35,737 bases of DNA from Lentisphaeria bacterium (GTDB lineage Bacteria > Verrucomicrobiota > Lentisphaeria > Oligosphaerales > Oligosphaeraceae), in contig JAKSPB010000032.1 of NCBI GenBank assembly GCA_024405215.1, positions 1-35,737 on the forward strand, read 5' to 3'. Under the pieces are notes generated by a model. That model was not told the origin of the DNA, did not search any database, and saw only the letters and a list, made by a program, of their open reading frames with translations. Within the stretch, counting starts at the first letter, position 1. Each line of letters opens with the position of its first letter. Below are positions 25,233 through 33,078 of this stretch, one piece after another. The translations under genes were made by a program, and so were the position numbers.

Positions 25233-27044
25233 ATGGGCAGCTTCAGGAGGGACATTCGTTTTCTGCTCTCCCGACGGGATTTCTTGCGCTTTGCGATATT
25301 GCTGGCGATTCTCGTCGCGGGCTCCCTCCTGGAACTCCTGGCGCTCTCCGCAGTTCCTCTTTTCATCTCCCTGCTCCTGACGCAGGGAGAGATTCCCGGC
25401 GGGATTGCGGGGGAGGCGCTGGAACGTATTTTCTCTTTCTTGAGCATCACGACGCCTACGCAACGACTATTGGTTGCCGGCGGAGGGCTTCTTTCCCTGA
25501 ACTTCCTGCGTACCGCCTGGGATATTCTCGGAATGGCGCTGCAATACCGCATTCTGTCCAACCGGCGCATTGAATTGTCGGGACGGTTGTTGCACGACTA
25601 CCTTATGGCGCCTGCCGAATTCCTTTCCGGCAGAAACACCACGGAACTGCTGAACCTGGCCGTCGTGGAATGCGACAATGTCATTCAAGGCATTTACACT
25701 CCGCTCCTGGAGTTCTTCCGATATGTCGCACTGGCCATCTGCGTCACCGCCCTGCTCCTCTGCTGGACGCCTGCAATGACGCTTGTCGCCATTGTGCTGC
25801 TTGGCGGCTCCGGACTTCTGGTGCTGGGCGTGCGCAACCGCCGACTTCACCGTTTTGCCCAGGAAGAACAGCGCGGACGTGAGACCTCGATGAAATTGGG
25901 CGGCGAAGCCCTTGGCAGCCGCGTGGAGGCCGCCGTATTCGGGCGCCGCGGCTTCTTCGAAGGACGTTTCCGCAATGCGATGCGTATCCTTGCGACGGCA
26001 CAGGGGAAAAACATGTTGCAGACGCGCTCCGTATGGCCGTTTCTGGAATTTCTTTCCATGGCGTCGCTGCTCGTGGTGACGCTCGGCGCGATGATGGTCA
26101 GCCACGGCAATCTGCAGGAAGTCGCACCGAAAATCGCCTTGCTGGCAATCGCCCTGGTCCGCCTGAAGACCATCTTCATCAACCTGATGCAGAACATTAT
26201 CGTATTCAAGCGCTTCCGTCCGTCCTTGAGGCTGGTCTGCGATGACTTGAGAACGCTTGAGGCGCAGAGTTCCGCGCATTCCTGCGATGAAGACGCCGTC
26301 CTGCCAATGGCATTCCACAAGTCCATCATCGTCCAGAACGTGACTTTCACGTATCCTCAGACTGACCGCCCTGCCCTCTCCGGCCTCACGCTGGAAATCG
26401 TCAAAGGCGCGGCCATCGGCATCGTCGGCGCCACAGGCTGCGGAAAAAGCACGCTGTTGAAATTGCTGCTTGGCTTTCTCAAGCCGCAGGAAGGAAGAAT
26501 CATGGTGGACGGGAATACTCTTGACGATGACAACCTGCCTGCCTGGCGCCACGCCATCGGCTATGTTCCCCAGAAGCCTTTCCTGATGGACGGAACGGTT
26601 GCGGAGAATGTCGCCTTTGGCAGGACACGCATGGAACAGAATGCCGCCGCCTTGCAGAATGCCTTGACATTGTCGCAGCTGGAGAGGGTTGTCGAAGAAC
26701 TGCCGAACGGCATGGACACGCCGCTCGGCGAATACGGCCAGCGCTTTTCTGGCGGACAATGCCAGCGCGTCGCCATCGCCCGCGCCTTGTATCGCAATGC
26801 GGATATCCTGGTTCTGGATGAAGCGACCAGCGCACTGGACCAGGGGACGGACGATGCATTCTCCGAAGCGCTTGAGGCCGTGCGGAAGAGTGGCGTAACC
26901 ACTATCACCGTCACGCATCGCTTGGAGAACATCCGTTCCTGCGATCGCATCTTCTTCTTGAAGGACGGCCGCCTGGAAGACGAAGGCACCTACGACGACC
27001 TGCTGAAACGTTCCGCCGAATTCCGCAAGTTCGCGAAGGCATAA
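25233..27044 (+). CDS. ABC exporter, fused permease and ATPase (flippase-like)
   Basis: 603-residue half-transporter that would dimerise. The membrane domain covers about residues 17-330, with helices near 20-48, 82-100, 160-180, 182-200, 270-290 and 300-325. The ATPase has Walker A GATGCGKST (399-407), Q-loop GYVPQKPFLMDGTV, signature FSGGQ (503-507), Walker B ILVLDEATSALD (523-534) and the H-loop VTHRL. This is the MsbA/PglK type; the layout recalls PglK-like oligosaccharide-lipid flippases, but lipid, peptide or drug export cannot be excluded. It is 16 bases downstream of the oxidoreductase and converges with the regulator gene 67 bases away, with no clear terminator between them. Confidence 0.9.
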   Translation: MGSFRRDIRFLLSRRDFLRFAILLAILVAGSLLELLALSAVPLFISLLLTQGEIPGGIAGEALERIFSFLSITTPTQRLLVAGGGLLSLNFLRTAWDILGMALQYRILSNRRIELSGRLLHDYLMAPAEFLSGRNTTELLNLAVVECDNVIQGIYTPLLEFFRYVALAICVTALLLCWTPAMTLVAIVLLGGSGLLVLGVRNRRLHRFAQEEQRGRETSMKLGGEALGSRVEAAVFGRRGFFEGRFRNAMRILATAQGKNMLQTRSVWPFLEFLSMASLLVVTLGAMMVSHGNLQEVAPKIALLAIALVRLKTIFINLMQNIIVFKRFRPSLRLVCDDLRTLEAQSSAHSCDEDAVLPMAFHKSIIVQNVTFTYPQTDRPALSGLTLEIVKGAAIGIVGATGCGKSTLLKLLLGFLKPQEGRIMVDGNTLDDDNLPAWRHAIGYVPQKPFLMDGTVAENVAFGRTRMEQNAAALQNALTLSQLERVVEELPNGMDTPLGEYGQRFSGGQCQRVAIARALYRNADILVLDEATSALDQGTDDAFSEALEAVRKSGVTTITVTHRLENIRSCDRIFFLKDGRLEDEGTYDDLLKRSAEFRKFAKA

Positions 27045-27111
27045 GTTTTTCCTGGGGGCTTCGGGCTATGCGTTTTGCTCTCGGCAGGAATCGCCGCGCA
27101 TCCGCTAACAA

Positions 27112-28182
27112 CTAACAACTATTCCCAGGCGCCGCAACAGATGCGCGTTTGATGAGCAGCGGTTGCAGGCGTTGCTGCAGAAACACTTCGCCACGCATGC
27201 GGCGGAACGCCTGGGGAATTGCCTGCAGCAGCTTTTCCGTCAGTTCGGTCACGGGATAGCGCACCGTTGTCATGGCGGGGGACAGGAAGGCGCAGCCGTG
27301 TGTGTCATCGAATCCCACGAGGCTGAAGTCCCGCGGGATTTCCAGATTATAGTCAAAGGCGTAATCATACAAGTCCATTGCCATCGGATAGCGCATACAG
27401 GCAAAGGCGGTGACCTTATGCGTGAGGGCGAATTCATTGAAATAGAGTTCGGAAATATGCCGATAGTCAAGGCAGGCGGGAATCCAAGGACGCTCCAAGG
27501 CGATATCCCGTTCGCCCAGATAGTCGGACAATCCTCGGAAACGCTCTTCGAATTCCGGATAGTCGTCGCGGTTCAATACGGCGGTGATTTTCCGATGTCC
27601 CGCCTGATAGAGGGTTTCCCCCATCAGGCGCCCTGCCTGATAGTTGTCGGGCATCAGCCAATTGGCGAAATTGACGTTGAAGTTGATGGCGATAATGTTA
27701 TGGGAGCACTCGCTGATCTTCTTCAGAAGTCCCGGTGCAAGGAAGAGGCCGAAAACGACAACTACATCCGTTTCCTTGAAACGCTCGGGCAGGCGTGGAT
27801 TCGTTCCGGCCGTCACGAACATCCTGATGACTGTCGTATTGCCAAAGCGGCTGATGATGCCCTCGATCATCGTCCGATAGGTCAGATTGACATAGCCATC
27901 TGAGTTCATTAGCAAAATGATTCTGCGCGAGGCGGTATCCTTATCGTCATTCTGCTCCGTGACAGATACATAGACCTGGCGATTGTCACGCGTCAAGACG
28001 CCAAGGCGTACCAGCTCTTCCAGATTCTTGTGGACAGTCGGACGGCTGAAACCGTATTTCACGCACAAGGTCCGCTCCGACGGCAACTTCTCTCCAGGCG
28101 AATAGACACCATTGTTGATGTCTTGCATCAGAAGCATCCCGAAGCTGTTCTTCTTCAGATTCTCCGCAAAATCAAATTCCAT
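27112..28182 (-). CDS. GntR/LacI-hybrid transcriptional regulator
   Basis: 356 residues. The N-terminal winged helix (about 8-72) shows the GntR pattern SPGEKLPSERTLCVKYGFSR followed by PTVHKNLEELVRLGVL. The remainder (from RRIILLMNSDGY) is a LacI/periplasmic-binding-type sensor domain, with WLMPDNYQAGRLMGETL, SLVGFDDTHGCAFL and MTTVRYPVTELTEKLL, as in AraR-type repressors that bind a sugar. It is divergent from the pseudopilin gene across a region full of TTACCA/TGGTAA boxes, the likely operators. The ATG at 28182 has GGGAG 6 bases upstream, while the ATG at 28188 directly abuts it, so I chose 28182. The ligand is unknown. Confidence 0.9.
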   Translation of the reverse strand: MEFDFAENLKKNSFGMLLMQDINNGVYSPGEKLPSERTLCVKYGFSRPTVHKNLEELVRLGVLTRDNRQVYVSVTEQNDDKDTASRRIILLMNSDGYVNLTYRTMIEGIISRFGNTTVIRMFVTAGTNPRLPERFKETDVVVVFGLFLAPGLLKKISECSHNIIAINFNVNFANWLMPDNYQAGRLMGETLYQAGHRKITAVLNRDDYPEFEERFRGLSDYLGERDIALERPWIPACLDYRHISELYFNEFALTHKVTAFACMRYPMAMDLYDYAFDYNLEIPRDFSLVGFDDTHGCAFLSPAMTTVRYPVTELTEKLLQAIPQAFRRMRGEVFLQQRLQPLLIKRASVAAPGNSC

Positions 28183-28264
28183 TGTCATCTCCCATGGTGC
28201 TCCTAAAGGCGAGAACGCAGAATGTCCTCTTCTCTTGGTAGTTGTTTAATTGTGTCGTTTGGAT

Positions 28265-28284
28265 TTACCAATTCCCTTTGGTAA
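28265..28284. promoter_or_regulatory. Candidate operator 1: TTACCAA-N6-TTGGTAA
   Basis: Perfect 7-bp inverted repeat, 83 bases upstream of the regulator start codon. The position suits autoregulation of the regulator gene. Confidence 0.6.
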
Positions 28285-28459
28285 GAAAGCAAACCAGAAT
28301 TTATCCATAAACGAGAACATAAATTACCAAATTAGACGTGTTTTGTCTTTTGTAAAAGATTTTAATTCCTTTACTTGCAAAATGTTATTTTGTATTCTAC
28401 AATCTTATGACAAGAAAAATCGCAATTGTAAAAAAATAAAATGAATTTTGCTGAATCTC

Positions 28460-28488
28460 TTGAAAATCATTCGGAATTGTCCTATACT
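28460..28488 (+). promoter_or_regulatory. Promoter of the pseudopilin gene
   Basis: TTGAAA (28460-28465), 17-base spacer, TATACT (28483-28488), a good housekeeping-type match. Transcription would start near 28495 and leave a leader of about 134 bases before the ATG at 28629. Confidence 0.7.
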
Positions 28489-28504
28489 ATAGCCGAGGTT
28501 TGAA

Positions 28505-28542
28505 GAATTTACCATTGAATTTTTACAATGGTAATTCTTTTT
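28505..28542 (+). promoter_or_regulatory. Candidate operator 2 and leader hairpin followed by U-run
   Basis: TTACCATTG (28509-28517) and CAATGGTAA (28526-28534) form a perfect 9-bp inverted repeat with an 8-base gap. Together with flanking GAAT/ATTC the RNA can form a stem of about 12 bp with one bulged U, followed by TTTTT (28538-28542). It begins about 10 bases after the expected transcription start. It could act as a DNA operator (roadblock), as an attenuator-like terminator, or both. A further half-site TTACCA follows at 28541-28546. Confidence 0.6.
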
Positions 28543-28628
28543 ACCACAAATGTCTTTTTGTTCCCTAGTAGAAGAGCATTTCCTGTTCTTCTTTTTCCTA
28601 AAAAACAACCAAAGGAGTCTTACCAACG

Positions 28629-29477
28629 ATGAAGAAATCCTTCACACTGATTGAATTGCTGGTGGTCATCGCCATCATCGCCATCCTGGCCAGCATGCTT
28701 CTCCCCGCGCTTTCCAAGGCCCGCGAGAAGGCCCGTGCCATCAGCTGCATCAACAACCTGAAGCAGGTCCAGCTTGGCAACATCCTGTATGCCAACGATT
28801 CTGACGATTATCTGCTTCCCATCTGCTACTCCGCCAAGGATCCCAGCCAGACTGGCTGGGCAGCCCGCAACGACTATCTGACCAACTGGCGTTCCGCGAC
28901 CTGGAACAGCCTGAATCCCCTGCTGCCCGGCGCTCCCATGTACGGCGACGAGTTCCTGGCCAAGGACCCCCGTGCGAAGATGACCCCGACCAATGCTCCC
29001 GATGGCACTGACGGCTCCAGCTGGCACAAGTTCTACATGTGCCCCTCCTGCCCCACCAGCGACCGCGCCGGCATGAACTGCTCCTATCAGTGCAATCTGG
29101 GCATGGGTTTCAACGAGGAAATCTATGCCAGCGGCACCATGGATGAAGACAGTGCGCAGTGCAACAAGTCCGCCACCTGGCACCGCATCGCTTCCATCAA
29201 GTATCCCAGCATCTACGTGAACTTCCTGGATGGCGTTGGCATTGAAAGCAATGGCATCACCAATTGGGCCACTCCCGGCGACCTGATGGCCCGCGGCATT
29301 GAAGTCAAGGCCAAGTACTTCCGCCATAGCAACAACTGCAACTTCGCCCTGGGCGACGGCCACGTGGAGGCTGTGAGCATTTCCAAGGCTGTTGACGGTA
29401 CCACCGAGGGCTATCTGCGCCGCGCCTACTACTGGTATCCCGGCACCCAGGCTTGGGGTGGTGACAAGAACCGCTAA
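28629..29477 (+). CDS. Type II/IV pseudopilin-like protein with H-X9-DG tail
   Basis: 282 residues. The N-terminus [19 protein letters not shown] is the prepilin cleavage/methylation helix, with Glu at +5. The position before Phe is Ser rather than the usual Gly. [12 protein letters not shown] and INNLKQ follow, a pattern shared by the large DUF1559-like pseudopilin families of PVC bacteria. Near the C-terminus His233 is followed nine residues later by Asp-Gly (243-244, in GDGHVEAV), the H-X9-DG signature. The protein would insert in the inner membrane and be assembled or secreted by a type II/IV-like system; its real role is unknown. AAGGAG precedes the start, and a TTACCAA box (28620-28626) lies between them. 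It has its own promoter and terminator. Confidence 0.9.
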   Translation: MKKSFTLIELLVVIAIIAILASMLLPALSKAREKARAISCINNLKQVQLGNILYANDSDDYLLPICYSAKDPSQTGWAARNDYLTNWRSATWNSLNPLLPGAPMYGDEFLAKDPRAKMTPTNAPDGTDGSSWHKFYMCPSCPTSDRAGMNCSYQCNLGMGFNEEIYASGTMDEDSAQCNKSATWHRIASIKYPSIYVNFLDGVGIESNGITNWATPGDLMARGIEVKAKYFRHSNNCNFALGDGHVEAVSISKAVDGTTEGYLRRAYYWYPGTQAWGGDKNR

Positions 29478-29498
29478 TCGTTTCGTCTGTTTGCAATT

Positions 29499-29540
29499 CA
29501 TGTCTCCATGGCGCATGCCGTGGGACATGGATTTTTTGTT
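29499..29540 (+). terminator. Intrinsic terminator after the pseudopilin gene
   Basis: CATGTCTCCATGGC (29499-29512) pairs with GCCGTGGGACATG (29517-29529): 13 pairs, one bulged T, one G-U, and loop GCAT. GATTTTTTGTTTC follows. Only about 30 bases remain to the next start codon, so downstream expression would need read-through or a promoter inside the pseudopilin gene. Confidence 0.85.
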
Positions 29541-29569
29541 TCTTGCATTTTTCCTCTTGTTTTTCTGCC

Positions 29570-32041
29570 ATGAAAAGAATCCTGTTGGCTCTTCTGGCTG
29601 GAGTATCGCTCATGGGTGCCATGAAACCGAATGAAAATCTTCTCCTGAATGGAGATTTTGAAGAACTCCAGCTGGGCTTCCCGCCCTATTGGGAACGAAC
29701 CGATTTCCAAGATATGATTTTCCTTTGGACAGAGGGACCGGAAGCCTCCGGCGTCCTCCGTTTCCAGAGCAGTGGCATTTCCAAGACCCGTCCTGTCGTC
29801 ATGCAAAAAGGAACCCGATTGGTTCCCGGCGAAAGATATTCCCTCTCCATTCTGGTCCGCGCCAATGACTTCCGGGCGTCCAAGGTCTGCTTTGGGCTGA
29901 GGCCATCTTCCGACGAAAACGCCAATTGGACCGGAATTTCCGAATTCCCGGAAAACTGCGACGAATGGACGGAACTCCATTTTGAACTGACCGCGCCGCC
30001 CTCCCCGAACGGCAAATACGATGTCGCCATTTTCCTGGAACGCTTCTCCGGGCGCCTGGACGTGGCCCAAGCCCGTCTGCACGCCCTGTCGGACAAGGCC
30101 CTGGCCTATTCGCTCCCCACGGAAGGAGTCTCCTTTGAGACCCCACCTCGCATTTTCCCCTATTCGCCACTGTTGCAGGAGATCCCGGCAGAGAAGCCAG
30201 TTCTGTTTTTCCGACGCGGTGGTTTTTCCCGAAGCATTGCCGATGACCCCGCGAGAGAATTGGAGGCGGTCTTCGCCGTGGACGGCGTTGAAATCGCCAG
30301 AATGGCGGCGACGGAAGAAATCCCCTGCCCCTTGGCTGGAATCCCCCAGGGAACCCATTTGCTCCATGTGGAATTGCGCAGAAAAGACAACGGCGAGACC
30401 ATTTTCCGGCGAGATCATGAAATCCGCATCGTTTCCGCCCCTTCCTGGAATCCCACTCCGGGCAGACGTCTGAACAACTTCGTGGTGGAACTTCTGAATC
30501 GGGAGTTCAAAGCGGAAGAACAGGAAGAAATCGTGCTTGCACAGGAGAAATGGCTCTTTGTCCAGGCAGAAAATGGGCTCCTTCTGGATGGCGAGATCCT
30601 CGACGGCGAAAATTTCCGACTGCTTGCGGCAGGCCCACATGTCCTGAAGGCCCTCGTGGATGGACACGTCGTTGTCCGCGCCGTTTCAGAGATCTTCCAC
30701 AGCGCGGTCTGCGAAAGCAACCATGTTCGGCAGAATTCGCGCTACGACTGGAAGTTCTCGCGCAAATACGTTTTCCCGGCCTTGACGACCGCAAATCGCT
30801 TTGCCTGCCCCGAAGAACACCTGGAGGAATGGAAGGCAGGAAAACTGCGCTGGCTGGGAAACATCGTCACCGTGGACGCAAAGGATGCCGCGGATTTCCG
30901 AAAGCGTCTGGATGACTCCAAAGAACTGCACGACGCCCTCCACAATGGCGTGACGCTGGACGAGCACTACTACTCCCAGGACGTCATGCCCGCCGTGGCA
31001 GACGTGCTATGGAACTACCCGGTACCGGCAGGCAAGCTGCTCTACACATGGACCACCGGCCTGCCCGACATCCACAACGCCATCGCCCTGGAACACATCT
31101 CCGCCGTCTTCAATTCGGCAAAGAGCAAGTCGCTTCTGCTGGTGGAATCCTACTGCGCCAGCCAGGAGACGCAGAAACTCATGTCGGAATACCTCCATCG
31201 GCGCCTGAACCATTGCTACAACGCCTACAAAGCGGCAAATCCGGCCGCGCCCCGGAAGGTCGCCCTGATTCTCGGCAATTTCTCGCAGCCGCCGCTCTAT
31301 TCGCTGGACGCGCTTCCCGAAGTGGATTTCAAATACGCCCTGGACATGCAGCTGCATCATCTGGCCACGGATCCGGATTTCGTGGATATGCCGGCCATCG
31401 GATATTGGGGAAACCACTACACCACCGAAGAGATGTACCGCTGGTCCGCGAAGCTCCTCCGGCACTACTGCGTCGAAGGAAAGACGACTTTGCTTTCCGA
31501 GGAGTTTGGCTTCCAATACCTCCCTGGACATCTTCATAACGGAGACTTCCGGGAGCATTTCGAGAAGTGGGAGGTGCGCACAGGCAAAGGCGGACAAGCG
31601 CGGTGGGATGTAGTCTCCGCGCTCTACGGACGACTTCGCTGGGGCTCCCAGGTCCAGAACGGAACCACTTGCTGCGTCTTCGTCCGCGGAGAGACTGCCT
31701 CCCAGGTCAGCCAGCGCATCACGGGCCTCACTCCCGGACGCCCCTATGTCCTGCAATTCGTCACCGGCGATTACGACTCCCTGCGCAAAGGACAGTATGT
31801 CAACAGGACGCATCATGTGGACGCGACCCTCAGCGAAGAGGTGGATACCCTCTCCCGATTCCTGATCGATGGCTCATTGGCGCTTAGCGACTGGGATCGT
31901 CACAGCGTAAAAATCCATTACTGGCGCTTCATTCCCAAGACAGACAGCATGACCGTCACCTTCTCCGATGAAACTGCAGAACCGGGAGACAGCTTCACTT
32001 TGAACTACATTTCCGTCAAACCTTATTTTGCCGCGGAATAG
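29570..32041 (+). CDS. Large secreted protein, possible glycoside hydrolase with two carbohydrate-binding-like domains
   Basis: 823 residues with a signal peptide (MKRILLALLAGVSLMGA). The N-terminal domain opens NLLLNGDFEELQLGFPPYW, the pattern of CBM4/9-like carbohydrate-binding modules. A second such block, HNGDFREHFEKWEV, starts near residue 655 and leads into a C-terminal beta-sandwich. In between, after a beta-rich region (GPHVLKALVDGHVVVRAV), lies a section that looks like a TIM barrel. It has TLDEHYYSQD near 463 and LLSEEFGFQY near 642, acidic residues in places where an acid/base and a nucleophile could sit. I cannot assign a GH family. No Shine-Dalgarno is obvious at the ATG at 29570. 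The position behind the pseudopilin gene suggests shared control by the GntR/LacI regulator. Confidence 0.7.
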   Translation: MKRILLALLAGVSLMGAMKPNENLLLNGDFEELQLGFPPYWERTDFQDMIFLWTEGPEASGVLRFQSSGISKTRPVVMQKGTRLVPGERYSLSILVRANDFRASKVCFGLRPSSDENANWTGISEFPENCDEWTELHFELTAPPSPNGKYDVAIFLERFSGRLDVAQARLHALSDKALAYSLPTEGVSFETPPRIFPYSPLLQEIPAEKPVLFFRRGGFSRSIADDPARELEAVFAVDGVEIARMAATEEIPCPLAGIPQGTHLLHVELRRKDNGETIFRRDHEIRIVSAPSWNPTPGRRLNNFVVELLNREFKAEEQEEIVLAQEKWLFVQAENGLLLDGEILDGENFRLLAAGPHVLKALVDGHVVVRAVSEIFHSAVCESNHVRQNSRYDWKFSRKYVFPALTTANRFACPEEHLEEWKAGKLRWLGNIVTVDAKDAADFRKRLDDSKELHDALHNGVTLDEHYYSQDVMPAVADVLWNYPVPAGKLLYTWTTGLPDIHNAIALEHISAVFNSAKSKSLLLVESYCASQETQKLMSEYLHRRLNHCYNAYKAANPAAPRKVALILGNFSQPPLYSLDALPEVDFKYALDMQLHHLATDPDFVDMPAIGYWGNHYTTEEMYRWSAKLLRHYCVEGKTTLLSEEFGFQYLPGHLHNGDFREHFEKWEVRTGKGGQARWDVVSALYGRLRWGSQVQNGTTCCVFVRGETASQVSQRITGLTPGRPYVLQFVTGDYDSLRKGQYVNRTHHVDATLSEEVDTLSRFLIDGSLALSDWDRHSVKIHYWRFIPKTDSMTVTFSDETAEPGDSFTLNYISVKPYFAAE

Positions 32042-32206
32042 GAAATTGCTTTTTGCGAAAGGGGCAATCAAAGGACCTTGAGCTGGTTCTTCTCCTGAAT
32101 CGCTACGCCGCATCAAAGAAAATCACGTTCTGAAGAAGAGTTTTCCCGCCGTGCGCTATGTTATCGGAAATGACATTTTTTCGTCAAAACCATACCTTGG
32201 CAAACA

Positions 32207-33010
32207 ATGAGTGCTTCTTCTGAATTTCAGCGGCTGGCGGATGTAGTCCGTCGCCTGCGCCAGCCTGACGGCTGCCCTTGGGACAAATTCCAGACACACG
32301 ATTCCATCAAGCGGAATCTCGTGGAGGAATCCGGCGAGTTTCTGGATGCGCTGGAGGACCGCAATCTGGAGGGAATGCGCGAAGAGCTGGGCGACCTGAT
32401 GCTCCAGGTCCTCTTCCACGCGCAGATCGCCTCGGAACAGGGCGAGTTCACGCTGGAGGAAATCTGCAAGGAGGAGGCGGACAAGCTGATCCGGCGCCAT
32501 CCACACGTCTTCGGCGAGAATCACGCCGACAACGCGGTGGAGGCGCTGAATCGGTGGGAGCAGTCCAAAGTGGGCGAAGCGGGCGAACAGTCCCGTCGCA
32601 AGTCCGTGATGGACGGCGTGCCGCGCTCCATGCCGGGGCTCTCCCGCGCCCAGAAGGCGCAGACGAAGGCCGGTAGAAACGGCTTCGAATGGCCCGAGGC
32701 GACGCGGCTGCAGGATGCTCTCGCAAAGGTGGACGAGGAGCTTGCGGAAGTGAAGGAGGCCCTTGCGGAGGACAATGCCGAACACGTGGCCGAGGAACTG
32801 GGCGACCTGCTCTTCGTGGTGACGAATGTGGCGCGGATTCGCGGCCTGGAGGGCGAAGAGCTGCTTCACGCGGCCGTCCGCAAGTTCATCCGCCGTTTCC
32901 AGTATATGGAGAAAGCCACTGCCGAGGCCGGCTGCAAAATGACCGACAACTCTTCCGCGGAATGGACCGCCCTCTGGCAGAAAGCCAAGAAGGACGCATC
33001 ACTTCGATAA
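32207..33010 (+). CDS. mazG: Nucleoside triphosphate pyrophosphohydrolase MazG
   Basis: 267-residue all-alpha NTP pyrophosphatase that converts NTPs to NMPs and PPi, a house-cleaning role. The start is typical: LADVVRRLRQPDGCPWDKFQTHDSI, then the metal-binding helices EESGEFLDAL and EELGDLMLQVLFHAQ. The second repeat carries KVDEELAEVKEAL and EELGDLLFVVTNVAR. Both MazG repeats are present, as in E. coli MazG (263 aa). The start is the ATG at 32207. The 165-base gap in front contains no convincing terminator or promoter. A different frame within this gene stays open into the next gene, but it is not coding. Confidence 0.97.
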   Translation: MSASSEFQRLADVVRRLRQPDGCPWDKFQTHDSIKRNLVEESGEFLDALEDRNLEGMREELGDLMLQVLFHAQIASEQGEFTLEEICKEEADKLIRRHPHVFGENHADNAVEALNRWEQSKVGEAGEQSRRKSVMDGVPRSMPGLSRAQKAQTKAGRNGFEWPEATRLQDALAKVDEELAEVKEALAEDNAEHVAEELGDLLFVVTNVARIRGLEGEELLHAAVRKFIRRFQYMEKATAEAGCKMTDNSSAEWTALWQKAKKDASLR

Positions 33011-33078
33011 AATACAACATACAACTGAGTCTTTTGCAAAAGTCTCAACTACTCCCGAAATCGAAAACAACTTCAATC

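Larger units (their letters stand above)
28183..28628. promoter_or_regulatory. Divergent control region with repeated TTACCA/TGGTAA boxes
   Basis: This AT-rich 446-base region has no gene. It holds TTACCA at 28265, 28324, 28509, 28541 and 28620, and TGGTAA at 28279 and 28529. That is seven hexamers where roughly 0.2 would be expected by chance in random sequence. Two pairs form perfect inverted repeats. A near-consensus promoter for the pseudopilin gene is inside it. The regulator encoded on the left is the obvious candidate to bind here. Confidence 0.7.

Noticed and set aside
27045-27111. Terminator between the ABC exporter and regulator genes
   Set aside because: No stem with a U-run could be found; the CTAACAACTAACAAC repeat there is too short to interpret.
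32689-33078. N-terminal extension of the heparinase-like gene back into mazG
   Set aside because: The extension overlaps mazG in another frame and translates to Arg/Gly-rich sequence; the domain starts properly at 33079.
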